DNA from: Hyphomicrobiales bacterium
GTDB taxonomy: Bacteria; Pseudomonadota; Alphaproteobacteria; Rhizobiales; Rhizobiaceae
Assembly (NCBI GenBank): GCA_900469445.1
Contig: UBXM01000016.1
Coordinates: 150,468 to 195,531 of the forward strand
Direction: 5' to 3'
DNA length: 45,064 nucleotides
Part shown: positions 1-9,223 of the stretch, piece after piece
Layout: each line of letters begins with the position of its first letter
Numbering within the stretch: the stretch's first letter is position 1
The notes under the pieces: model-generated
Databases searched by the model: none
The model's input: only the letters and a program-made list of their open reading frames with translations
What the model was told of the DNA's origin: nothing
Made by a program: the position numbers and the translations under genes

Positions 1-12
1 CCCGTAAACGGG
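1..12. repeat. Short hairpin repeat at window edge
   Basis: CCCGT-AA-ACGGGG forms a small perfect hairpin. It resembles the outer part of palindromic repeats scattered between genes in rhizobia. It is cut by the window start, so its full extent is unknown. Confidence 0.3.
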
Positions 13-66
13 GCGAAGGAAGCTGGATGCAACGCCTTAGTCCTCCTCAAACGTCGAGCGAGGCAA

Positions 67-103
67 GTCCTCTCTCCCCGCTTGCGGGGATAGGGTGAGG
101 GGC
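67..103. repeat. Intergenic palindromic repeat (CCCCGC-TT-GCGGGG core)
   Basis: A 6-bp perfect stem at 76-81/84-89 sits inside a larger imperfect palindrome of CCTCTC and GAGGGG character. Elements of this look recur between genes in Rhizobiaceae. It lies just beyond the stop of the macroglobulin gene and could help end its transcript, but no T-run follows it on the minus strand. Confidence 0.5.
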
Positions 104-156
104 AAGCCCGTCTAGAATGCAGAAAGTGACGGGCAAACGCCGAAGCACACTCTCGC

Positions 157-3100
157 TTACGGCGCCCCAACAACCTCCATCTTGCCCATCGCCGTCCGCG
201 CCGAAAACTGCGGACGATACATGTCATCCACCTGTGCTGCCGGATGATCGTAGACACCCGGGGTCACCGCACGCACGACATAAGCCAGCGTGATCTGGCG
301 ATTATCGCCCTGGGATCGGTCGAAGGCGGCAACGAAGCGATCGTTGCGGAATTCGGTATGCGCCGCCTGCACCTCCTCGATCCAGTCGAAATTGGCAAGA
401 TTGGCACTGTTGACGATCGACGGATTGTCGATCTCGAAACCGGCCGGCAGAAGGTCGGTCACAACGATACGTGACGGCCAGTCATTGGTTTCGGTAATGT
501 TCAGCACCACGACGTAACGTTCGTTCTGCTTCGCCTCACTGACATTCACCTCTTCACCGGCCATCGTGTAATAGGTCCGCGAAATCTGGAAGCCATCGCC
601 GCCGACCGGCAGCGGCGTTGCCGGTGCTGCTACCGTGGTGATTGCGGCAGACAGCGCGTCGCCGCTGTCATTACGCACCGTCAGCGGATGATCGAGCAGC
701 ACATCGCCCGCCATCTGCGACATCAAAGTGCCGGTATGGGCGGCGCCATTGACGTCGAGCTTCAGGCTCTCATCACCGTTCTGCAGCGCGCGGGCGGCAA
801 GCAGCATCCAGGCCTGCTCCTGGGTACTGGTATATCTTTTCTGCGCCCATTCCTTGGCAACGACATCGGCGAGCGCCGGCACGACCGGCGGCACCGGACG
901 GCTTTCGGCAGCAAGCGCCAGCACGGCCGCGCCATCGCGCAGCGATGAACCATAGTCCGAGCGGACGAGGCTCACCTTGTGAACCTGCGCATCCTGCGAC
1001 ATCTGCAGCGCGGCATTGAAGATCGACTGCGAGCGCTGGCCATCGCCATAAAGCGAAAGGGCAGCCGCGATATGCGCCTTGGCGAGCGGTGTCGGGAAAT
1101 CCCCGAGCATCGTATCCGCATAATAACGCAGGTCACTGATCGCAGCCTTGCGATTGCGCGCCAGAACATAAAGCGCATAGGCGATCTGATTGCCCTGATC
1201 GCGCACATTCGTCGTGTAGGAAAGCGTATTCTGCAGGTTTTCCAGCGCCTGCACCAGCGGCTGTTCCGGCACGTCATATCCCTGTTCGCGCGCACGCGAG
1301 AGGAAGTCGCTCACATAGGCATCGAGCCAGAGATCGTTGCCAGCACCATTCGGCCCCCAAAGACCGAAACTGCCCGCAGACGCCTGGAAGGACAGCACGC
1401 GATGGATCGCATCCTGTACGCGTTTCTTCACCTCGGCATCATCGGCGAGCCCGTTCTGCACCGCCATTTCGCTGAGATAGAGAAGCGGAAGCGCCCGGCT
1501 GGTCGTCTGTTCGGCACAGCCATAGGGGTAACGGTCGAGGCTCATCAGCAGCGCCGGAATATCGAAGGCGTTAGACCGGCTGACATTGACGCTGACCGAA
1601 GCCCCCTGCAGCACGCTGTCGGCCAGCAGATTGCCGTCGATCGTCACACCGGCCCCCGGTTTGAGATCGACCAGCCGCCGTTCCGTCACCGGCATGGCAG
1701 CCGGGCGAACGGGGATGTTGAGAACCTGATCGACGGAGAGACCCGCACTATTGGCGAGCTTGATCGACACGGTGCCATTACCCGGCTCGATGCCGACCAG
1801 CGGCAACGTCACGCTCGTCTTGGCCCCCGCAGCCAGTTCGACCGGCTTGATCGCGTTCTGTCCGACGGCAACGGCATCACTGGTCTCGACGGTAAGGTCG
1901 TAAGTGCCGGCTGGACCATCGGTATTGGCGATATCGAGCCTCAGATTGCTGTCGTCGCCGGGCGCAAGGAAACGCGGCAGGCTCGATGTGATGACGATCG
2001 GATCGCGGATGATGACATCCTTCACCCCATGGCCGACCCCGGATTTCGACCAGGCGACAGCCATCACCCGTGCGGTACCGTTAAACTGCGGAATGTCGAA
2101 GGAGACTTTCGCCTTGCCCTCACCATCGAGTTTCACCGGACCTGAGAAGAAAGCGACCAGCTTTTCCTTCGGCGGGCTGGCCTGCAGCGCCATGCTGCCA
2201 CCATCGCCACCGGTTCGAAGCCGCCCGGTCGCACCGAGCGAACCGTCGATCAGGCGACCATAGATGTCGCGGATTTCCAGCCCAAGACGGCGCTGGCCAA
2301 AATACCAGTCATCCGGCGCTGGCGGCTCGTAGCGGGTCAGATTGAGAATGCCGACATCGACGGCAGCAATCGTCACATAGGCGTCCTCGTTGGCCCCTGC
2401 CCCCGCCACCTGCAGCGATATATCCAGCGGTTGGCGCGGCAACGTCTTTTCCGGCGCTTCTATGGTGATCGCCAGATCGCGATCTTCCGGATCGACCTTC
2501 AGCCAGGTAATGCCGATCGCCCGCATCGGCATGCGGTTTTCACGCACCTCGCCCGGACGATAAAGCGTTGCCGTGACATAGGAGCCCGCCCCCCAATCCG
2601 CGGTCACCGGAATTTCAACTTCTCCGCCATTTTCGGAAATGCTGGCGGTCTCGACCGAGATCAGCTCTTCCGACCCGGCCATGACCATCAACTCGCCTGC
2701 ATAACGTGACGAAACCTTGAGTTTCGCCGTATCGCCAATCTTGTAATTCGGCTTGTCGAGCGCGATTTCCAGCGCATCCGGCGTCTCGGTCGAGGTCGCG
2801 GTCACGAACCAGCCGGCATCGAACTCGACGCTGGAGGCCGGACCACCGATATCCGCCGTTTCGACTTCGAGACGGTAACGGCCCCATTCCACCGGCACGG
2901 AAACCCGGCCGCCGTCCGTCGTCACGTCGACCGTGCCATTGGCAACCTGCTTCGTGCGGGTAATCGGCTCGTAACGCCAGGAACTGCCGTCGCGATACCA
3001 CTGGTAATCCTGCTCGACCTTCACAAGCTTCCAGGCAAGCCCTTTCAGGGCCTGTTTGGCACCCGCTTCATTGACGAGAATGACATTGAAATTGCCGGTA

Positions 3101-5610
3101 GCGCCCTCTGGAAGATCGCCCGAGAATTCAGGCTTGATGCCGATGCGGGAACCATCCGCCTTGACCGGCAGCGACAGGTTGCGCTCGATCGCGCGACCGC
3201 CCGTTTCCTGCATTCTGACGACGATATCGGCATTGATGAGCTTGGTCGTGGAAGGCAGTTCGGCGACATCCGCATCGAATACAGCCTTGCCCTCTTCATC
3301 CGTCTCCCCCAGCGCATCGAGCGGAATGCGCACGGTTTCGGTCTCTTCCTCGTCGGCCAGGCCGAACTGATAACCCGGGAAGATAGCATTTTCGCGCGTC
3401 GGCTTGAGCGCGATCTCGCCTTCAAGGCCAAGCCCGGCAGCCGGCGCGCCATAGAGATAGCGACCGTCGACCGTAACCGAAGCCGGTTCGCCGACGACGA
3501 TTTCCTTCGCTTCGCTCGCCATGTCGAATTCGATACGATCCGGCACGAAATCCTCGACCAGGAATGTCTTGTCGCCGATTGCAGACCCCTTGGGATCGGT
3601 AAATACTTGCATCGTCCAGGTGCCGCGCATCGATGTGTCCTGCAGCGGCAGGTCGAGCGTATAGCCGCCCAGCGCGCCGTTTTTCACCATCCGCCGGTCC
3701 TCGACGCCATCGGGGCGCAGGAAAACGAAGGTGAGCGGCAGGTTTTCGATTGCGCTCGCATCGACATTGCGGGCAAGGGCGCTCGCATGAACCGTTTCGC
3801 CGGGACGATAGATGCCGCGCTCGGTCCAGGAGAGAAGATCGATCGCGCCCGGTGCCGGACGTCCGGTCACGCCGCGGTCGGAAAGATCGAACCCGGCGCG
3901 GGTCATGTCGAGGAAGACATAGTCCTTGCCGCCACTCTGCGCCGTCAGCACCGCCGGCACCATTGCCGCCGTGCCGCGCATCAGGCCCGCGGTAAAGGTG
4001 GCGCGACCATCCGCGTCCGTCTTCGCCGTGCCGAGCACCTCGTTATTCTTGGCAAGCAGCTGCAGATCGACGCCTTCGATCGGTTTGGCGGACCCGAGCG
4101 AACGGGCAAACACATGCAGACCGTCCGTGCCGGCATAGGTGGTCAGCCCGATATCGGAAACGACGAACCATTGCGTCGCCTTGTTGTCCCATTCCTGGTT
4201 GACCGCATTGGCAGCGGACGCCGTCAGCACATAAACGCCCGGCTTGCGCTCGGGCAACGCCTCGTCGACCGGGAAACTCGTCGCCACGTCCTTGTTCAGG
4301 TCCTGGCCGAGATCGATCGTACCCTGCCAGACGAGTTCGCCGTTTTCCTGCTCGATACGGTCGGCGCTATAGCCGCTCATCTGCGTCAGAAACTGCGAAT
4401 TGGTCAGAAGCGGTGCGATGGCTCGGTCGCCGATCCGGTAAAGTTTGAGATTGGCCCGTTCGGTGTTGACCGACACGATCGGGATGCCACGGCGCGCTGT
4501 CGACGGCAAAACAAAGCTGTCGCCGGTAAACCGCACCATCGGCGAGCGGTCCTTGACGTAGATGTCGAGATCCACCTGCGCCGTCAGCGGCTCATCGACC
4601 GAGGACGGCAGGCCACGACGCAAGGACAGCTTGTAGCGCTGGCCATGGGTCAGGCCTTCGACGCAGACCTGGTTGTCCTTGGCTTCCATCGCCTTCGGCG
4701 CCTGCCCGTCCAGCGTCACGAAAGGCGCATAGTCGGTGCCGGCCTTCACCAGCGGCTCGGAAAACTGCACGCAGGCGCGCGGATTGGCGCTGTCGGCATC
4801 GACCGTATTACCGGTCACGCGAAAACCCTGGCGTTCGCGCAGATCGTTATAGGCCGCCTGAACCGTGCGGGCGCTGACAAGCGCAAGGCTCTCCTTGTAG
4901 GCGGTCAGTGCCTGACGATAATTCTGCTGCTTGGCAAGCGCCGCGCCAAGAACCGCCAGCGCCTCCGCTCTGGCCTGCGTCGTGCGCGAAAGCAGGTACC
5001 CGTTGATCGCCGCAAGCGTGCCTTCGCTATCGGCCGAGCCATTGTTCTTGGCAAGGCCGGCGGCGCGCGCCAGTTCGATCCACAGCGCACCGTCGTCCGG
5101 GACAAGCGACAGGGCGCCTTTGTAATTGTAGATCGCCGTATCGACGCGGCCACCGAGCAGTTTGGATTGCGCCACGGTCTTCAGGTTTTCGATGCCGTAG
5201 CCCTGCTGGTTGTCGCCAAGCGTCAGGCCGTCCTTCTGCTCGCGCGCCTGCTGCAGCACATCTTCAGACAGGAAAGAAAGCCGCGGCGGCGCACCGATAT
5301 CAGGCTGGGCCGCGACTTCGACGATCTTGCCCGCAACAGCACCGGCAAACGTGTTGAGCTGGCCGTGATCGGATTTCAGAAAGCACCACTTGGCTTTGAC
5401 GTTATAGGTGAAGGCGCGGCACTGGTTGTCGCCGATGCAAGCGGTTTCGCATTGCGCCTGGCTGACATTCTTCACGGTTCTGAGGTCGAAGCCGAGATAA
5501 TCGCCATCAGGCGTGGTCTCGATCCTTCGTTCCTGCGCCGCCATCGGAAAGCTGAGAACAAGAGACGAAAAGAGCAAGGCGGAAAAGCCGAAGATCGCGC
5601 GCCTAGACAT
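157..5610 (-). CDS. Secreted alpha-2-macroglobulin family protein with PAN/Apple domain and thioester
   Basis: Predicted 1817-aa periplasmic macroglobulin, a family thought to trap attacking proteases through a reactive thioester. The start at 5610 gives a signal peptide (MSRRAIFGFSALL..., cleavage near AAQ) behind a G-rich ribosome site; the frame stays open to 5673, but that adds a charged leader. After the signal come four closely spaced cysteines (C54, C58, C64, C76), typical of a PAN/Apple fold. A helical stretch at about residues 110-260 resembles TPR repeats. The long beta-rich macroglobulin body follows. The CAEQ thioester motif is intact, with Cys near residue 1365, and leads into the alpha-helical thioester domain. 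Unlike E. coli YfhM there is no lipobox cysteine, so the protein should be soluble in the periplasm. YfhM-type genes often sit beside pbpC; any such partner would lie outside the window. Family call is firm, role inferred. Confidence 0.93.
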   Translation of the reverse strand: MSRRAIFGFSALLFSSLVLSFPMAAQERRIETTPDGDYLGFDLRTVKNVSQAQCETACIGDNQCRAFTYNVKAKWCFLKSDHGQLNTFAGAVAGKIVEVAAQPDIGAPPRLSFLSEDVLQQAREQKDGLTLGDNQQGYGIENLKTVAQSKLLGGRVDTAIYNYKGALSLVPDDGALWIELARAAGLAKNNGSADSEGTLAAINGYLLSRTTQARAEALAVLGAALAKQQNYRQALTAYKESLALVSARTVQAAYNDLRERQGFRVTGNTVDADSANPRACVQFSEPLVKAGTDYAPFVTLDGQAPKAMEAKDNQVCVEGLTHGQRYKLSLRRGLPSSVDEPLTAQVDLDIYVKDRSPMVRFTGDSFVLPSTARRGIPIVSVNTERANLKLYRIGDRAIAPLLTNSQFLTQMSGYSADRIEQENGELVWQGTIDLGQDLNKDVATSFPVDEALPERKPGVYVLTASAANAVNQEWDNKATQWFVVSDIGLTTYAGTDGLHVFARSLGSAKPIEGVDLQLLAKNNEVLGTAKTDADGRATFTAGLMRGTAAMVPAVLTAQSGGKDYVFLDMTRAGFDLSDRGVTGRPAPGAIDLLSWTERGIYRPGETVHASALARNVDASAIENLPLTFVFLRPDGVEDRRMVKNGALGGYTLDLPLQDTSMRGTWTMQVFTDPKGSAIGDKTFLVEDFVPDRIEFDMASEAKEIVVGEPASVTVDGRYLYGAPAAGLGLEGEIALKPTRENAIFPGYQFGLADEEETETVRIPLDALGETDEEGKAVFDADVAELPSTTKLINADIVVRMQETGGRAIERNLSLPVKADGSRIGIKPEFSGDLPEGATGNFNVILVNEAGAKQALKGLAWKLVKVEQDYQWYRDGSSWRYEPITRTKQVANGTVDVTTDGGRVSVPVEWGRYRLEVETADIGGPASSVEFDAGWFVTATSTETPDALEIALDKPNYKIGDTAKLKVSSRYAGELMVMAGSEELISVETASISENGGEVEIPVTADWGAGSYVTATLYRPGEVRENRMPMRAIGITWLKVDPEDRDLAITIEAPEKTLPRQPLDISLQVAGAGANEDAYVTIAAVDVGILNLTRYEPPAPDDWYFGQRRLGLEIRDIYGRLIDGSLGATGRLRTGGDGGSMALQASPPKEKLVAFFSGPVKLDGEGKAKVSFDIPQFNGTARVMAVAWSKSGVGHGVKDVIIRDPIVITSSLPRFLAPGDDSNLRLDIANTDGPAGTYDLTVETSDAVAVGQNAIKPVELAAGAKTSVTLPLVGIEPGNGTVSIKLANSAGLSVDQVLNIPVRPAAMPVTERRLVDLKPGAGVTIDGNLLADSVLQGASVSVNVSRSNAFDIPALLMSLDRYPYGCAEQTTSRALPLLYLSEMAVQNGLADDAEVKKRVQDAIHRVLSFQASAGSFGLWGPNGAGNDLWLDAYVSDFLSRAREQGYDVPEQPLVQALENLQNTLSYTTNVRDQGNQIAYALYVLARNRKAAISDLRYYADTMLGDFPTPLAKAHIAAALSLYGDGQRSQSIFNAALQMSQDAQVHKVSLVRSDYGSSLRDGAAVLALAAESRPVPPVVPALADVVAKEWAQKRYTSTQEQAWMLLAARALQNGDESLKLDVNGAAHTGTLMSQMAGDVLLDHPLTVRNDSGDALSAAITTVAAPATPLPVGGDGFQISRTYYTMAGEEVNVSEAKQNERYVVVLNITETNDWPSRIVVTDLLPAGFEIDNPSIVNSANLANFDWIEEVQAAHTEFRNDRFVAAFDRSQGDNRQITLAYVVRAVTPGVYDHPAAQVDDMYRPQFSARTAMGKMEVVGAP

Positions 5611-5823
5611 GAAAAGTCCCCCCGTGGCTGCCGTCGGATGCGCCTTTGTCCAATGTGAGAACCCGCTTGTCAACGGACCTCATCTTGTCGAATGCGGAGG
5701 AAATCAAACCGAAAGTGACGCAGTGAGGAAACTGCTCTACACAAAGCTGTGCCAGAAATGCCGTCTTGCACACGTCAATGGCAGTGGCAGGCAGACAGTC
5801 TTGTGATGTAGAAGGCAGTCGAT

Positions 5824-6747
5824 ATGGCAATTCTGAACCTATTCAAGAACAGGCGTGCGGACGAAAAGTCCGAGCAGATAAGTTTCGGCGCTCTTCTCGA
5901 CGGTTATTCGATCGAGGTCATGCCGCGCACGGCGGCCAAGATCGACAATTTTCGCGAGTTCCTGCCGGCCGGCATGCGCGTCTATATCGCCCATATCGAC
6001 GGAACACCGATTAACGACATGGTTGCGACCGCAAAACGCCTGACCGACGATGGTTACGCGGTGATGCCCCATATGCCGGCACGGCTGATCCGCGACAAGG
6101 CAATGTTTGAGGACTGGGTAAGCCGTTACAGCAACGAGGCCGGCGTAAGCCAGGCGCTGCTTCTGGCGGGTGGTCTCAGCTCTCCCAGAGGCGAACTCGA
6201 CAGCTCGCTGCAGCTTCTCGAAACCGGCCTGCTTGACCGTTACGGTTTCAGACGCCTGCATGTCGCCGGCCATCCCGAAGGCAACAAGGACATCGACAAG
6301 GACGGCACGACAAGGCTTGTCGACCGGGCCTTGAAGTTCAAGCAGGCCTATTCGGAAAACAGCGATGCCGAGATGGCGATCGTCACCCAGTTCGCCTTCG
6401 ATGCCAAATCGATCATCCGCTGGGCCGAGCGTATCGCCGAAGCGGGCGTGACGCTGCCCATCCATCTTGGCGTTGCCGGCCCGACCAAGCTTCAGACATT
6501 GATCAAGTTCGCCATTTCCTGCGGCGTCGGCCCGTCGCTGAGCGTATTGCAGCGCCGCGCGATGGATCTGAGCAAGCTGCTTGTCCCTTATGAACCGGAT
6601 GAGTTTCTGACCGAGATCGCCGATTACAAGGCAACCCATCCGCAAAGCCTGATCGAACAGATCCACGTCTTCCCGCTCGGCGGCGTCCGCGCAAGCGCCG
6701 ACTGGGTGAACGAGCGGGTGCTCAAGAGCAAGGTTGCGACGCAGTAA
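5824..6747 (+). CDS. Methylenetetrahydrofolate reductase-like (MetF-like) protein
   Basis: 307-aa TIM-barrel protein with the landmarks of 5,10-methylenetetrahydrofolate reductase in order: an IEVMPR strand with Glu where MetF has its SFEFFPP motif, VAGHPEG (MetF: VAGYPE), VTQFAFD (MetF: ITQFFFD) and a PIHLGVAGP strand. MetF reduces methylene-THF to methyl-THF using FAD. Spacing and flanks are quite different from housekeeping MetF, so this is a divergent paralogue and its substrate (another C1-folate step, for example) is open. ATG at 5824 is preceded by GAAGG. The gene stands alone between a divergent macroglobulin gene and a terminator. Confidence 0.75.
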   Translation: MAILNLFKNRRADEKSEQISFGALLDGYSIEVMPRTAAKIDNFREFLPAGMRVYIAHIDGTPINDMVATAKRLTDDGYAVMPHMPARLIRDKAMFEDWVSRYSNEAGVSQALLLAGGLSSPRGELDSSLQLLETGLLDRYGFRRLHVAGHPEGNKDIDKDGTTRLVDRALKFKQAYSENSDAEMAIVTQFAFDAKSIIRWAERIAEAGVTLPIHLGVAGPTKLQTLIKFAISCGVGPSLSVLQRRAMDLSKLLVPYEPDEFLTEIADYKATHPQSLIEQIHVFPLGGVRASADWVNERVLKSKVATQ

Positions 6748-6772
6748 TCCAGTCATCGGCACAAAAGCAAAC

Positions 6773-6802
6773 GGCGCGATCCGAAGACCGCGCCGCCTTT
6801 TT
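6773..6802. terminator. Bidirectional rho-independent terminator
   Basis: GGCGCG at 6773-6778 pairs with CGCGCC at 6789-6794 and is followed by GCC and five T on the plus strand. On the minus strand the same stem is followed by GTTTGCTTTTG. It lies between the convergent MetF-like and TerC genes and can serve both. Confidence 0.8.
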
Positions 6803-6821
6803 ATCTGCAGAGAGACCGCGA

Positions 6822-7475
6822 TCAGCCGGTGATGTAAGGCAGGACCTCGACCGAACCGCGCCAGATCATTTCCAGCGAAACGTAGAGAATGACGGCAAGA
6901 CCGACATAGGCGATCCAGCGATGCTTGTTGAGCAGGCGAGCGATGAAGCTTGCGGCCACACCCATCAGAGCGATCGAGAGAACCAGACCGAAAATCAGAA
7001 CTTCCGGGTGCTCGTGTGCAGCACCGGCAACGGCAAGAACGTTGTCGAGCGACATGGAAACGTCGGCGATAACGATCTGCCATGCGGCCTGGGCAAAGGT
7101 CTTGCGCGGCGCGCCGCCGGCAACCGTGCCGTCTGCATTGAGATCCGCATTGGCGAGCGCCTCGTTGGCTTCGTCCTCATGGTGGTGAGGCGTTCTGAGT
7201 TCGCGCCACATCTTCCAGCAGACCCAGAGCAGCAGCACACCGCCGGCGAGAAGCAGGCCGACGATCTGGAGAAGCTGCGTGGTGGCGAGAGCAAAACCGA
7301 TACGCAGGACCGTGGCGGCGATAATGCCGACCAGAATGGCTCTTGCGCGCTGCTCCTTCGGCAGGCCGGCCGCAGCCAGACCGATGACGATCGCATTGTC
7401 GCCAGCCAGAACCAGATCGATCATGATAACTTGCGCGAGGGCGGACAACGCCTCCGGCGTAAAAAATTCCATCAT
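6822..7475 (-). CDS. TerC family integral membrane protein
   Basis: 217-aa protein with about six or seven membrane segments. It has the two TerC signature segments, DLVLAGDNAIVIG near the N-terminus and DVSMSLDNVLAVAG in the middle; their acidic/Asn residues are thought to bind metal. Members are tied to manganese efflux or to metallation of exported enzymes. The loop between the halves is rich in His and acidic residues (HHHEDE). Start: two ATG codons in a row at 7475 and 7472 behind AGGGTG; the longer frame back to 7568 adds a non-membrane, Cys-rich leader and is rejected. The gene appears monocistronic. Specific metal not determinable from sequence. Confidence 0.88.
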   Translation of the reverse strand: MMEFFTPEALSALAQVIMIDLVLAGDNAIVIGLAAAGLPKEQRARAILVGIIAATVLRIGFALATTQLLQIVGLLLAGGVLLLWVCWKMWRELRTPHHHEDEANEALANADLNADGTVAGGAPRKTFAQAAWQIVIADVSMSLDNVLAVAGAAHEHPEVLIFGLVLSIALMGVAASFIARLLNKHRWIAYVGLAVILYVSLEMIWRGSVEVLPYITG

Positions 7476-7801
7476 TTGACACCCTATCTCAAGATGAGGT
7501 GCCCCATGTCCTGACGAGCCTTGGAGACATTTCTGGAACACGCGCCGGGACACTCCCGTGCAACGCACGTTCCTTCAGACCAAAAACCATCACGACACCA
7601 GGCACCGGCATTGGAAAATCCAGTCCGACATCACAGCTTATGATAAGCTGCCAGAGGGGCCCGGTCCTGGTCGAGCGAGATTTAGCGCCAGACTTCGATG
7701 AACTCAAGTGGCTGGATCACAAAACCGTGGGCTCGCCGTGATCTTTCAGAAAATGTCGCGGCCGGCTTATCAGCGAGATCAGAGACCGGCATCCGCGCGC
7801 T
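7476..7801. other. Gene-free interval between terC and acvB
   Basis: 326 bases with no credible coding frame. It holds the upstream region of the TerC gene (minus strand) and the 3' end of the acvB transcript. The one conspicuous element is a 17-base perfect palindrome at 7634-7650. I looked for a yybP-ykoY manganese riboswitch, which precedes some terC genes, and could not make one out. Confidence 0.5.
7634..7650. promoter_or_regulatory. 17-bp perfect palindrome, candidate operator
   Basis: CAGCTTAT-G-ATAAGCTG has perfect 8-bp arms around one base, about 160 bases upstream of the TerC start. Such compact AT-rich dyads are typical of dimeric repressor sites (GntR-like, for instance). The position is rather far from the start, and no adjacent regulator gene is seen. 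Confidence 0.4.
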
Positions 7802-9223
7802 TCATTTCGGCAGGCGTTTTTGCAGACTGTCGAGGATCTTCTTGCCCAGCGCCTGATAATCCTCGTCGAAATGGTGCCCGCCATCGATCGCAACCGTTTC
7901 CACACCGGATGCCTTCATCGACGGGCAGGGATCATCGTCCTCCTCCGTGCCGTAGATGCACTGGACGAGACTGCTCTTGATCTTGGCGATATCGTCGACG
8001 GTCGTCCCGCCCTCGCCGGCGCCCGCCATGCCGAGCCATCCGGTAACGGAGATTTCGAAATCGACTTCCTTGGAAAGCGCCAGCAGCGAAAGCTGCCTGA
8101 CCCGCCGTTTGGTTGCCTTGGGCAGTAGATTGTAGGAGGCTGGAATGACATCCGCCCCGAAGGAATAACCGATCAGCACGACATTCGAGACGCCCCATTG
8201 ATCGGCATAGGTATCGATGATGCGTTTCAGATCGTCCGCCGTCTCCTGCGGAGTGCGCTTCGCCCAGAAATAGCGAAGCGAGTCGACGCCGATGACGGGC
8301 ACACCCTGCGTCTGCAGATATTCGCCAAGTTCGCTGTCCAGATCACGCCAGCCGCCATCGCCGGAATAGACGATCGCCATCGTATCCATCGCCGGCTTGG
8401 CCTCCAGAACCGAGAGCGGCAGATCGAGAGCGCCTTCGGATTTTCCCGCTGACAACTGGTTCTGCAGCCACGTACCGAGATAATCCTCGGCATCATCGGA
8501 GGTTTCCTTGACCACGATGTCGCCATGGGCCTGTTTCAGCCCAAGCGCATGCACCTTGCCGGCGGGATCAGCGTCAGGCGTGAAAGCAACCGTCACCGGC
8601 GCCGGCAATGCGCCGTCGGTCAATCCGTAGACGATACCGTTATAGGTAGGTCGTTTGTCCGCTGGCGTGCAAAGCTGCTTTTTCAGCGGAACCGCTTCGC
8701 CCGGATCGACAGCAATCGCGCTGCCGATTGTGGCAAACGGGCTCTGCGCGATCAGCGCCAGCGCCAGCGTGCCACCCTCTTTCGCACCGGCCAGGATCGG
8801 ATGGCGGTATTCTCGGTTCGCCATCCGCCGCTGCACCTGTTGTGAAAGGTCCTCGATATCGGAAACCATATAGATGCACTCACCGTCATCGGCGGCAAGC
8901 GACTGCATGTAGGAGGGGAAATCGATGCCGACGACGGCAGCACCGCTCTCGACCAGATCCTTCGCCTGCGCTTCTTCTGCAGAACCCCAGCCTTTCGCAT
9001 CGGAAATCAGGAACACCATCCCGGCCAGATCCTGCCCCTGCGGCAGGTAGATATGCGGCGAGGGAATGAGGCCCGTGTGATAGTCCTGAGCGGGCGTCGG
9101 GCTCTGAGCCTGATCGGCAGTGGCCGTCTGGGCCCATGCCTGACCATCTATCGCAGGAGCAGACGCCAAGCCGAGCCCCGCCGTCAGGCCAAGGGCAAAC
9201 AATAGAGCAGGACGCATTCTCAT
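7802..9223 (-). CDS. acvB: AcvB/VirJ family periplasmic lysyl-phosphatidylglycerol hydrolase
   Basis: 473-aa exported alpha/beta-hydrolase. A signal peptide (about 31 residues, ending near AWAQ) is followed by two related halves, the second corresponding to VirJ alone. The nucleophile motif GYSFG lies in the C-terminal half and a late HH pair (GGHHFDED) suits the catalytic His. In Agrobacterium, AcvB hydrolyses lysyl-phosphatidylglycerol made by LpiA and so controls its level; loss affects virulence and envelope traits. Its start codon overlaps the lpiA stop by 4 bases (ATGA), so synthase and hydrolase are translationally coupled, a standing arrangement in this group. Confidence 0.92.
   Translation of the reverse strand: MRMRPALLFALGLTAGLGLASAPAIDGQAWAQTATADQAQSPTPAQDYHTGLIPSPHIYLPQGQDLAGMVFLISDAKGWGSAEEAQAKDLVESGAAVVGIDFPSYMQSLAADDGECIYMVSDIEDLSQQVQRRMANREYRHPILAGAKEGGTLALALIAQSPFATIGSAIAVDPGEAVPLKKQLCTPADKRPTYNGIVYGLTDGALPAPVTVAFTPDADPAGKVHALGLKQAHGDIVVKETSDDAEDYLGTWLQNQLSAGKSEGALDLPLSVLEAKPAMDTMAIVYSGDGGWRDLDSELGEYLQTQGVPVIGVDSLRYFWAKRTPQETADDLKRIIDTYADQWGVSNVVLIGYSFGADVIPASYNLLPKATKRRVRQLSLLALSKEVDFEISVTGWLGMAGAGEGGTTVDDIAKIKSSLVQCIYGTEEDDDPCPSMKASGVETVAIDGGHHFDEDYQALGKKILDSLQKRLPK

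Noticed and set aside
3607..5658. 683-aa open frame on the plus strand opposite the macroglobulin gene
   Set aside because: Mirror frame of a strongly supported gene; Arg/His/Gly-rich with no domains, as expected for antisense frames in high-GC DNA.
7476..7700. yybP-ykoY manganese riboswitch before terC
   Set aside because: The conserved loop sequences and stem order could not be found; a covariance-model search would be needed to overturn this.
7802..9223. Evidence of a Ti-plasmid vir region (VirJ-like gene)
   Set aside because: The full-length two-domain form next to lpiA is the chromosomal acvB arrangement; no other vir genes are present.
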